Source: Triplophysa rosa
Taxonomy: Eukaryota; Chordata; Actinopteri; Cypriniformes; Nemacheilidae
Direction: 5' to 3'
Length of the DNA: 64,000 bases
NCBI RefSeq assembly: GCF_024868665.1
Contig: NC_079890.1
Location: forward strand, 38,559,372-38,623,371
Position numbers and translations under genes: made by a program. Below, piece after piece: positions 47,001 through 59,700 of this stretch. Within the stretch, counting starts at the first letter, position 1; the number at the start of each line of letters is the position of its first letter. Below the pieces are notes generated by a model that did not search any database, was not told the DNA's origin, and saw only the letters and a program-made list of their open reading frames with translations.

Positions 47001-50000
47001 GGGATCCTGCCGGCGGTCTCTCCAGCATCTCGATGGGGTACCAGTACCGAACCAACACACCCTCACTCCGCAGGTACGTCTCCACCTGAACCAGTTCATT
47101 CACCTGAATACGCACACATATGATTATTTCACACAAAATGAACATCAGAAAGCGCATTGTTAATCATCATTTCTCATTTGTGTGTTCTACAATGCATCAG
47201 ATCTTGCTGATTTTGAACCCACGGTGAAACTCACAGAGTCGACATCCAGCACGACTCCATGCAAACCGAAGGTCTTCATCATGCCCCGGATGGCAAACTT
47301 GGGTAAAGCTGTGCCACCTGTGCTGCAGGTGTTGTTCCCTTCAGGACAGCGGATGCCCACCGTCAGACCTAATGGAACAAAATAAACACATCAAATGCTT
47401 CATTTAAAGCTGCAATCTCTATTTCAAACGTTGTGCACTTGTGTTCAAGCCAAATGAATCCAAACTGGACATCTTGAAGTATGAATCCCCATGAAAAGCT
47501 TGGGTAAAGGCAAGTTTTGCAATTACTTTACTCTTGAAATTTTGACTTTATCCTCAAATTATTCGGACTATGTCCTCGTAATCTAAAAAAACTCATCTTT
47601 TTTACGCTATGTAGTTCTTCGATCTCAAAATAATGTCTCTACATTTTTTCAGTATTTTAACAATTGTTAACCGGACGAATACTCTACTGACGCTGCTGCC
47701 TGAGCAGCCTCCTAGCGGCTAAAACCACACTCTGTAAGTTTAGTGTTTCGGGTCGGTACACAAAGCCCCGCCCATCTCCTGCCTGTGTGAAATGGTTTCC
47801 AAACGACATTTCTGCATTCGCAGGTTCCATCAGCTTACAAAACAAATTCACGTGTATTGCGCTGCCCACGGGGAAGTTTATACAGCAACATTATTTATGA
47901 CAATTGCGCTTATCAACCACACAGGGTGCCCGTGAGCAAAAGTTCTCTAGTGTTGCTTTAACATGGCACTAAAATGCTGTCATAGATTTTTGCTCTACTT
48001 ACATCCGACATGCTTTTTCTGCTCCATTTAATCAGCACATCTATTCATTTATCATGTCAAGCTTCATGTAAAATGTATGTAAAGATTACTGGATTTTCAA
48101 ACGTGGTCTTATTGTGTCCAAATCCTTTGTGGGTTTGATAGCAAACATGCTGTCGCACTGACCTTTGCGGACTTTGTCAATGGTGAACTTATTGGCCTCA
48201 TCTCTGATGTCCTCAATGGTTGGCAGGTAAAGATCACGAGGAACGCCTCCGTTCTCCTCATATAAGAACTCCACGGTCTGACGTGCAATGTCAACCATAC
48301 CTGTGTGTAGATGAACATGATTGAAGACACCCGACTACACGGTGACGTCAAAGAACGAGAGCGAGAGAATCACAGCGATGAGACGCTCACCCAGCTGCAG
48401 AGCTCCTTTAATCTGATCCAGACCAGACTTTCTCTCCGCCTCATTCCTGAAGCGACGACGGATGGTCGGGAACACTTTGGTTTCCCAGGCTTTCACTAAC
48501 AGAGCATAATGATCCTCCTTCATAGAGCGAGAGACAATGAACACATGAAGACAAGAATGGATAAAAACAATGTGAATGTAAACTACTTGGTATATTCTGT
48601 ACATTGTGTTTGAAGATCATGTGTCTAGATTATGTCTGCGGTCCTCGTGTATGTCCATGTGAGTTTGATTTATTATTGTAAATGTGTTTTGAGGAGCATT
48701 GTGGATGAGGTCACGAGCTCTGGATACCCTGGGAACATCTTCATCATCTTCATCGTCACTGTCCTCATCAGCAGTGGGTGGCGGGTGAGTGTTCGGTCCA
48801 GACACCACCAGATTCTCATAACTCAGCTCGACCTTATAGTGGCAAGATGCATCGGTGTTGTATTCTGAGAACACGAGATGATACGCAAAGACATTTTTAA
48901 GGTTTTAACTGACAACAGTGTGTTTTTGAAGGAACTGTCCGTTGTGTTAAGACTCACGTTGTTGCGCGGTGACAACCGAAGCGATTCGACACGGGGGTCC
49001 GTGAGAACCTGAGTCAGATGCCACGCTGGTGCCGGCGTCATTATCGCTGTCTGATGCCATGGCGAAGGGCAGAGCCTCGAAGTTGGCGCTGATTTCTTCC
49101 GACAGGTCCATGCAGAGATCAGCGGCGTTGCGGTGCGCCTGCCCCTCCGCGTACGCAAACAAACGGCACCCGAAGTTGGCATGAATCTTCGTATTCTGAA
49201 AAATGTGACGTCATCTTCACTGTTTCCAGTTAATAAACAAAGTCAAACAACATTTTTTCTTGCAGTGTCTGTCTGTAGATGATATTAAACAGCAAATGTC
49301 ATACATTAAAGTCGGGGTAAACGCTTTCTGAAAATTGTTGTTGCTAATTGAAATCGACAACAAAACACACTATTACGCAAAAAGAACACGCCCCTTCCTG
49401 CATTGCTCCGCCCTCGAATGTGCCGAGCAATGCAGACATGAAATGCTTATCTTTGTCATAATTTAGACCATGTGAATAATAATGCAAATGAATAAAATAA
49501 GTGAAGACGACACGATACAAGCAGCACACTGCTTCCAGATAAACAATGAGGCTCAAAACTGCTCCGCTACGCAGCTAATATTACAACAACATATCTTGGT
49601 TCTGACAAACAGCAAAAGCAATGTTGCTCACATACTGATCCGAATCAAAGCATCCTCCTCAGGGGTGATTTTTAGACGATCTTTCTCTCCAACATCTCTC
49701 TGCCGGAAAGCTTTCACCATAGTATGCTAGCGTATCTCCACTAAAAGCCTTCGCCATAGTACCGCGAGTCCTAACGCGTCTCCGCTGGAAAGTCTTTATA
49801 ATAATAACACGTCCCAGCTCCTGCCTGACTTTTATCCTTCTTTTATACACACAATCCACAGACTCTTTACTTTTATGTAATAAACAAGACATTTCTACAG
49901 TCTTTCTAAAGCCGCACGCTCTCTTCCCTCCGTCAACATAAGCGGACACGCCCCTTACTGCTGATTGGCTACAAGTTTGGTACTTGGCCAGACACAGTTT

Positions 50001-53000
50001 TCTCAAGCGTTTTTTAAAAAAGCACTTTAAATGCTAGAAATCAAATAATGACCTGGAACAAAATTTCAATATGTATGTTTTCCAGAAAAGGTCAATTGTG
50101 AGGCATGCTTTTTTCTCCTCAAACCTTTTTCTGAATGTGGACGACAGGCCACATGCCTCCAGCTACGTCCTCCAGGTAAGGCGAGAGACGCTGGCCACAG
50201 TAGGTGAAGTACACCCTGCCTTTAGGTGGCTGTCCAGGAGGAGGCGGCGTTCCCTCCAAACGCTCCCAACCTATACCTGCAACATCACCTGTGCCAAAAT
50301 ACAACCAAAAGCTTTGAGATTGTGTTTGAACAACGTGATCAGCATCACAATCAGAACACACGAATAAAGCTGGTCTGTGTCAATTTGTGATCTCACCAGG
50401 AAGCAGCGCTACATCCAATCTCACGCTCTTCCACTGCAGCAAACTGGAACCATTATAGTGCACGGCCCTACCATTACTAACACAACGAGAGAGAGAGAAA
50501 TACATGATGAGAGATAGGATTCTGGACAGAAGAGATGACGCAGAGAAAGCGAATGGATGTAGGCGAGTACTTGTGGAAGAGACAGGTGCCCACAGGATTG
50601 GTCCACGCTCCGTCTCTCTTCTCTGCCTCTGGAGAAAATCCAAAAGAAACTATAGGACCGCTGTCATCCTCGGAGTCTCCGTAAGAGATGATCTCAATCT
50701 CCCAGTAAAACGAAGGAGCCTGGAAACCACACAGACGCGGGACAGAAATAGTTTAGATGTGCAGTTGGCCGCCTTTTGGGGTTGAATGATGAGCTCGATA
50801 GATTCTCACTGTACGAATCGCACAAAAAGAGTCAACGATCACCTGAACGGGCACCGGTGAGGTGGCGTAGATGAAGGTTCCTCTGGGAAGACCTCCACCG
50901 GCGCTCGGATCTGCCAGGAAGGTCACGGAGGTCAAGTGTGACGAGAACATACAGGCACGCACCGGCGGGAAGACGCGCGACGGACACCATGTGATTTCCT
51001 TCGGCTGCAGTGACAGAAAGAGAATCAATGACATGCTTAGCTGCTAAACGACGTAAGATTTTTGGTGGTTTTTGCTGGTGCTCTGTGAGGATGTTGAACT
51101 GACCTGTCGTTGATCAGTCTGTAGGGGCGGTGGAGGAGGACGAGCGCAGTCTCGATACAGCATTCGAACCCTCTCACACTGAGCCTCCACTACACCCAGA
51201 CGCTCTCCTACACACACACACACACAATACATGCGTTATAAAACAAGGACTCCTGAAAACACGGGTGTGCCGGAGCCACCCAGAGTGGCACACCCAAGAA
51301 GCTGTTGTTGTAAATTTGAAAAATTGTTCTAAATTTGGGCTACTGTTGTTTACTTACTATATGCGTTTATTTAAAATGTCATTTACATTTTCAATTAGTT
51401 TCATAAAAAAATATCTGCCGACATTCGGACTGCCAAGTGCCAACCAATCTGAAAACAGCCGCTGACTGTGATGTGACCTCAGCATCTTAAAAAGACTTGT
51501 CACGCACATTCTAAACAAACAGAGAATCTTTGACTAAACATTGCTAGCTAGCAATAGCAAAAACAACCGTTTTCAGAGCGACTCCTGCTGAGTAATGAAG
51601 GTTGCTGCCCGGATCAGACGCGTTTGGTTAGATAGGAAATATTACAGCACTACAGATTTGGAGTGGATGGTCCTGAACATTCAGTATTTGTGCAACTGCA
51701 CAAACGTTTCGACTCGTGTGATAAAAAACCTGATGCGAAATTGGTGGGTTAAAGTTCGCTACGTCAGAATTTATTCGGCAAATGCGTTTCCATCTCAGGC
51801 GAGCCGGAGTATAGTTTTACACCCAGTCTGTTCTGTAGCGTTAGTGATACTCAGATTCACGTTTTTTTTTCTCATTAACTGACAATGAGCCACGCCCAGT
51901 TTTTCTGGCTACGCTATTCACCGTAATAAAAGAGAGGGGCATGGTATAGCCCTCCCTCGTCCCTGCAGATAGCTTTGGATGGATGAATGAATGAATAAAT
52001 GTATGGATGGATGGCTAGGTGTCAGTAGCCGGGTTTCCATCCAAAGTTGCGAATTTAGCTTATGCGCAAAATTGGAATATCGCCTAAGACATTTGCGAAT
52101 AAGCACCGTTTCCATTCAACTAGTCAAGCGTCACTTCCTAATAAACCGCCACTAAATATCAGTAAGAAAAGTAAGAGAAGCCACTGAATATAATGATTTT
52201 CATATAGAATAATACTTGCGCAAGCAGACGATTACGAAACACAATAAATGCGGTGCTTTTGTGGATGCCTGCTGTTTGGGAAACACAGTCGTGACAGTTC
52301 TAGGAGGCAATTACAGAAATACTTGGACGACTTTGCTTAGGGATTTAGGAATGAACTTAACATTTCTGACAAGATCAGTTCTCTGGTTAGTCAGGTTACA
52401 CCGGCCGTCTCATAGCGCAGTTACGTGACTTTTTGGAGGAATTTATTCGGCAAATGCGTTTCCATCTCCCACTATTCGCAAAAATGAAAAACCACCTCAA
52501 GCGAGCGTAAAAACGTTAGGGGTTTTTAATTCGAAATTTAGCATTTCCATCACTGATGCGAAACTTCAAAATGCGAATAAAACCAGAGTGATGGAAACCC
52601 TGTTATACAGGCGAGTGCTCACCTGGGCTGCACTCTTGAGCGATGAGATTGAGAACCTCCACAGCTGCAGGACACTGCTGAATAAACTCCTCGCAGAATG
52701 AGCTGTCCTCCAACAACTGAGCCATCACCAGACACGCCCTGACGTACACAAACAGAATAAACACTACAGACACCATCCCAGCATCCTCATCACGGACACA
52801 GCCTGAGATCGTGTCATTAAAGAGTCTGACCTGGTTCTGATCTCGGCCAGGAGACGCACCACAGCCATCACAGGACTGGACCCGTCTCCAGATGCTGGGA
52901 GGGACGTGTGGATGGACAGACTGCCCTCCTGCGGCAGCAGCATGGACTGAACCGCCTGCACCACCTTCTCTGTGATGGACAGCTTGTGTAGCGGCAGAGC

Positions 53001-53754
53001 CTTAAAACAAAGCAGGTGGTGTTGTGTAAATGTGCCGTGTGAACGACAGAAGACTTCATAACATTAGAGATGTTTACCTCAGAGCGGGGCGTACAGAGAC
53101 GAGAGATGGGTACCGTCAGCATGTCAGACGCTTTACTCGTGCGACGATACTCGCAGGACGGAAACTTGACCGTGGCGATGCCTTCCTGCTCATTGATGGA
53201 TATGACAACACCAACACTGTCCAACACACCTGTACCAACCACCTGCCACACAAATAATATGAGTGATGTTGAACACAAAGCACCGATGAATGAGATCAAA
53301 ACGACAAATATATAGTTCAATCAAATATTCGCGTGTTACCTGGACTTCCGAACCGATCTTGATGGTTTCTTTGAATCCACCTAACGCACAGAGAGCCGCC
53401 ACAGCCTGTCGACCAATCGCCTGCAGCTTAGCCAACTTCCTGCCGCTGCTGTTCCCGTTCTCCAGAATACTCTCGGCATACTTCCCCAACTGAGGGATGA
53501 ACATCAGAGCCCTGGACAACACCTGAGACACAGAAAGCCTCACATTTGACTAGATGTCTACATTAGGTTGCGTTTGAAACTGAAATGATGCTTTTGACAA
53601 ACTGCTGCGGACCTTCTCTGCCGTGCTGGTCCATATCTGAGCCGCGTTGGACTCGGGTGCCGTCAGGAGACTGTGGAGGAGAGCGATGACCTCAGCGGCC
53701 ATGCTGTTAGCCACGTGACCACTGATGAAAGGCCTCACTGGATCTGATCTGCAC

Positions 53755-53785
<31 letters not shown>

Positions 53786-56700
53786 GTGAGCTAAAGAAAT
53801 CTCTCCTGAACAAACAACCTCCCGCGTGTGTCTTACCGAGCCAGTTCAGCGTTCCTCTCTCTGCACACTGTAGACTGAGCCGTCTTCTTCTTATCACCTG
53901 TGGTCGCTCCTCCGGTGTTCTCCTGACTGCTGCTCTCCACCGGCGGTCCAACACTCACTATCAGTCCAGACTGAGCCCATTTATTGGCTTTACGGAGAGC
54001 AGACGAGGCTTCTTCTGTGATGACCTCACAACAGCCGCTCTAAACAAACATGAGACATCAGAATCTTTCATACCGAGTATGTACGCAATAACAATTCTTG
54101 ATAAATGATTTAAACAAGCTACAGGTCTCCGCTGACCTTCGTCATGTCACGATCCATCTTCACCACCTTCTCCATGTTTGCTCCGGTGCCCAGACGGAAC
54201 GGGCGTCCCTCTGAACTGCTGCGAGGAGTCCCACAAACAAACACCGCCATTACAATCCGACCTTTGGCAAACGCTGAACGTGGACAGACGTGAATCTGTG
54301 GTGTTACCTCAGTAGGGGCTGAAGCACCTCATGAGACGACTGATCTTCTCTCTTGTGGATGAAAATGGAGAGTTTGCCGTCCACCGCCTCGCCCTCCTCA
54401 CCGGCGTCTCTGTCGGTCTTCACGCTGCTCTTGGGACAGGAACGGGTGAGACTGGTGTCCGGCTCAGAGGTGCTGGGGGACAGCAGAGTCTGACAGCCTA
54501 AACGTGGACGTGAAACATTCAATTCAATACAATTTGATTTGTACAGCGATTTTTACGTCGTCGCATTATTTCAAAGCAGCTTTACAGGACGAAAAACAAA
54601 ACAAAAATGCTGAGAAAGGTCAAATACAATGCAGTACGTCATAGAAAGAGTAAGACCATTCTAGTAAGCAATGTTAATGGAGTTTACAGAATCTAAAGCT
54701 AATCTAATATCAGCAGTCTCTATAATAATAGAGGCAAAATGAGTGCAGCTAAAACATCAGACTGCAGTCATGGAACAAAAAAAAAGAAGCATGTCAATAC
54801 CCATAATGCACTGGACAAGTATGTACTGCACCCAAATATATTTCCCAGAGACCCTTCATTGATTTCACACATTCACTGTGGCTTTTACCAGGCACCACGT
54901 AGTCTGCCAGTTTGGCAAGCAGCAGTGAGGCGATGCGGAAGGCCGGATCACTGGCGTCCTGCTGTTCGGCGTCCAGGGCGCTCGTGGAGTAGCTCCAGGA
55001 CGGGAGCGCCACATTCCCACAATCCTCCACGCTCATGAGCGGCAGAGCGGCGCGGCACAGCTGCAGGATTATCAGAACCAGTTTGGGCGACGGCCGCTGA
55101 TCCAGGAGCAGCGAGAGAAGCTTGGACACACAGGCGGGTTGACTCAGGATGGTCTTGCCGATGTGACTCCTTGGATGAGGCAGATTTGACAACTTGTTAT
55201 CAAATTAAATCAAATATATAAACACATAAAAATATAATTGGGTGAAAGCAGCTTTACCTGGACAGATCGTTGAGTAAACTGAGCACATCCTGCAGGGCGT
55301 CATTCCCGGCCGCTTGATTCCCGCAGCAGTCCGTCGCTCGAGCCAGATGATTGGTTAGTAAGCTGGACACCTGACGTGCCAGCCCAGAATGCACCGCGTC
55401 TGTTGAGCCACCTGTTTAACAGAAGCCTGACCGTCAGTTACGGTTAAAGATGTTTGTTGTTGTGTGTATTAAACCTCACCTTCCACTTTCTCCCACTCGA
55501 TGCAGCGGTTGGCCAGCACCTGAAACGCGGCCCAGGCCATAGCAGCTACTTTTTGTTTTTTGGTTTGTTTTTCGTTGGAGCTGCTGTCTCTCTGACTGCT
55601 CAGACTGCACAGTCTGTCCATCAACTGAACCAATCCGCTGCGCACGAGACACTGTTCTTCACTCCTGCACACAAAACATCTCTCATTTCAACACCGCATC
55701 AGCAATTCTCAGTCCTGATTTTAAAATAACAAGAACATTTTGCCGCATTTTTGTTTGGAATATACTAATCTGTTTTATTTGCAATATATTACTCTGTTAC
55801 GTGCTCTGACAAACACAGTTTCTCTTATTGAAACATGTCGCAGAGGTGGGGCGATTTTCAAGGGATCCCTGTAAGAAAAACCTGTCTTACAATCAACATT
55901 AAGTCAATTATTCCAATAATGTTGGTTTCAAAACCTTCATGAAACTTGCTTGAGCTGATGGTACCTAATCCATGCATGCCATTGGTTACTGTTAACAAAC
56001 AGCCAATCAGATGTTTTAATCATCGTTTTAAGAAATTTGCAGGGGCAAGAAAACAAGCAAAAAAGGAGCATTTCATTGAAAAAGGAATATTATTAATGGC
56101 CTTTATTTTTTAATCTGTTTTCAAGAAGAGGAAAGAAAATTAGTAAAAAAAATTAGCATTAGCATCTTTTGTCTTAAAATGTTGGCCTGTTTAATCCATG
56201 TTCAAGTAAAAGAATGTGTTTTTGAATAACTTAAAAGATTTAAAAATGATCAAAACAGTAATACAATTTTCATGACCGAAGTAAAAAATAGAGCTATCTG
56301 CCAAAACGTATTTGTTAAAATCGGTATCGGTCAAAGAAAATCCTAGCAGTCCATCCCAAGTGTAAATTATTTTATTAGACATTTATTTTAAGTACTTGAA
56401 GAAGGGCATGAGCATGAGCAGACTGGAGGTCAAGCCAACGAAACATCTTTATCTTGATTTCACAGGGTTTCTACAGTAAATTCACACCTCAGGCGTTAAA
56501 GACCTGTGATGCAGCACTTGCCTGGTGTACGGGATGGTGCACAGCAGGCCGATGCTGTTGGCACAGGCGATGGGATACCGGGCACACAGAGACACCACTG
56601 ATGTCATCGTCTCTCCAAAAGCCTCTTGAACCTGCTCCATCATTCCACCGCAGGTCAATTCCTCGATTCTACACGCACACAAACACAAACACAAATATTT

Positions 56701-59700
56701 GAAAACGCACATATATATATTTCTGCGTCAGTGTGTTCAATCCCAGGACCATCAGTGTTGTGTAATGCATTAAGAGACAACAGTACCTAGGCCCGCCCTG
56801 CAGCACCATGGTAACCGGGCCGACCAGGTGCGTGACTCCTCCCACACGGACGGCAGCGGTGAGCAGTTCTCTCATGTGAACCAGGGCCTGCTTGCGCGTG
56901 CGACCTCTACGCCAGCGTGTCTGAGCGGCCGACAGAAAACTGCTGCTGGACACCTGCGGTCAGTGACGCTTGCCATTAACACACGTGTAGGGTACACACC
57001 TGGATCTGTCAGTGTATGATACCAGACAGCAGAATGAAACTCACGGCCTGATCTGGAGACGTCCCAATGAAAGCGAAGAGCTGACCCAGCAGAACGCTGT
57101 ATGTGGGCTTGTCTTTACTGTCTTCAATGGCCAGAGACTGGAGAAGCGTGAAGGAACTGCTCCTGTGACTGGACGGATGAAGACGCCTCCTTACAAAGAC
57201 AATGATAAAAGACACTGATTGACATTTACTAATAATCACTTTTGCAAAGCTCCGATATATTCACGTTTCCCTGAAAAACCTAAAAATGACGGTGTTTTCA
57301 TAACATCAATTCTTTCGTCTTGAGACCACTGGAATTGAAGTTTTCACCTCTGAGCTCCATGTGTAAACTCCACGTCGCTGTTGGCGATCATCTCCAGATC
57401 TGATGGTGCAGACATGCTGCGCAGGAACACGGGCTGCTTCGTCACAGGAAGGATGGATTTAGCGTCTGATACTGACTTGCAGGCTGCAAGCGAGAGAAAA
57501 CACAACAGGGCCATCAGGTGGGCGCACGTCGTGTGCGCAGGTGTGTATGTCTGCGCAGATGTGTCACCTGGAGCACACGTAGGTGTGGAGGTCAGACTCT
57601 TGCACTGTGGTGCTATTGTGACGTGTAGCAGCAGCTCCGAGCGGTTGATCAGACTTCTCATGAGCGCTTTAGTTTTAGCCAGCGGAACAGATGTTTTGGT
57701 CTGCTGTGTGGCGTTCACCTCATGGAAGAACTTCTCGCTGCACAAAACACACAACAGCACTTCAGGCTTTCATTCGGTACACATGCAGATCCAGTTCACA
57801 GAGTCACACCGCACCTCAGAGCCGTCACGGCGTTCTCCGGGTCCGTGCAGTCCAGCGGGACTTCCTTCAGAGAACACAGAAGCTCCAGCTCCTTCATTTG
57901 ATTCTGTGGGGAAATACCACGCGATTCCTATTTTCATGTACATCTGGGATGGCGAGAGCGACGAGTATCAGTTCTGATCAGATGAACACCTCTTACCTCA
58001 TAGAAGTGATAGTCGTGGAAGAACGGTGCGTTGTTCTCAAGTTTTCCCTGATGAGCTTCATCGACTTCGTTCTGCCACTTCTGCTCCAGCTCAGCTACAG
58101 TCTGACACACACACACATCTGCGATGAACACAAACCCTTCCCTTAACACACATGTTCACAAACACACAAGTATAACGCGCACCTGTAACTGTCTCTCCAC
58201 TGCGTTGATCTTCTTGAAGGTCTCAGCCACGATCTTGCACAGCAGGTCGTGTTCCTCTCTGTGCATTTCTCTGTACTGGAAGTTTACCAGCGACTGCAGG
58301 GCGTCCACCAGTCCCAAATGCTTGACGACACACGACACGATGACTTCCTCCATGACATCAGGACGAATCACCTCCCTGACGACAACACACACAACTGTAC
58401 ACCTGCATCATATGACCGTTAATCTGCATCAGAGTCTCTGTCGCGTGCTTACTTGATGCTGGGGCGGAACTGAGGACGGGCCCTGCCGGACAGCTCCCGG
58501 AGACGACCCATAATGCCCGGCGGCAGGTGTATGCGGGGCAGCTCGCAGCTGGTCCCCGGCACGGGGCCGGGAGGGGGTACGAGGATGTCTGACGGATAGG
58601 TGAACTCTTGCTCCTCGTCGATGGTTAAGGGAAGTGGAGATGGAGAGGGGGTGAGCGCGGGAGATATGGCACCGTTAGATTCAACCTGCCACTGACACCT
58701 GACATATCGAACAAAAACAACAGATTTTAATATACGTGAACACTATGATGTAGTAACTGCAATGAGAAAAAGACAATGATAATAAAGACAAGGGAGGGTC
58801 TTTCACACACACATTGCAGAAAATAAAACGGCCTGGTTTTCGGATCATATTTACATACACCGGTTTTCTTCAATACAAAAAATTGCTTTATTTATTTTTT
58901 GACCTGCAGAATGTCCTGTTGCAATATAATGTACGTTGCCATTGTCTTGCATAAATGAAGTTCTGGCAGTAAATAATGTGTGAATAAAATACAATTATTC
59001 CAATTTAAAGTCCTCGTGAACCGCAAGTTTTTACTTCCGTATTCTGACACATTTCCGAGTGAAAAGGAAATTCAACGGAGAAAATGAGTGGGTGTGGCTT
59101 GCGTTTTTCACTGCAAATTGATTTGAAACTGGCAGCAGACTGACAGTTGAAGGGGAGGAGTTAACGGATGCTCCAGCCAAGCTGTCTAGTTTACGTCATT
59201 TGAGATGGATGGTCATTTCAGGACGGAAGTGCATTTTCAAATTATAACTGAAGATTATGAGGGCACAATCAGATTCGTTTAGGTCGACACCATCCTTGGA
59301 CTGAGTTCAGCTGGATCTATCACAGCGACTGCATAAAAGTGAATTCAGAATGTGATGGAGAGCGGCTGACCTCTGCAGGAGTTTGGAGCACAGGAGGTCG
59401 TGACAGGTCTCCTCCTCTCGTGTGATGTCAGGGCCGTTGTAGAGGATGCGCAGCATGGCACAGGCCAGCACTGACAAACCCAAAGCCAGATCAGCCAAGA
59501 ATGGAAGACCGCCGGAAACGTCCTCTGATGACTCCTACGACACATTTAGAGCACAACCCGTTCAGTGACCAAACGCTAAATAACTTTCAGAGGTGTTAGT
59601 CGTGCACACATGGGATTTCCAGCAGTAACACACGTAAGTGGACTTGTGTACCTGTGCTCGGACCGTGCAGGAGAAACCCCACATGGCTTTATCTGGAGTA

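Noticed and set aside
51595..51882. 95-codon plus-strand open frame within a hectd4 intron
   Set aside because: Overlaps repeat sequence of the TTTCCATC family and resembles no protein I know.
53725..54108. 127-codon plus-strand open frame
   Set aside because: Covers two antisense hectd4 exons and a GA microsatellite.
57381..57977. 198-codon plus-strand open frame
   Set aside because: Antisense of three hectd4 exons with clean splice sites on the other strand.
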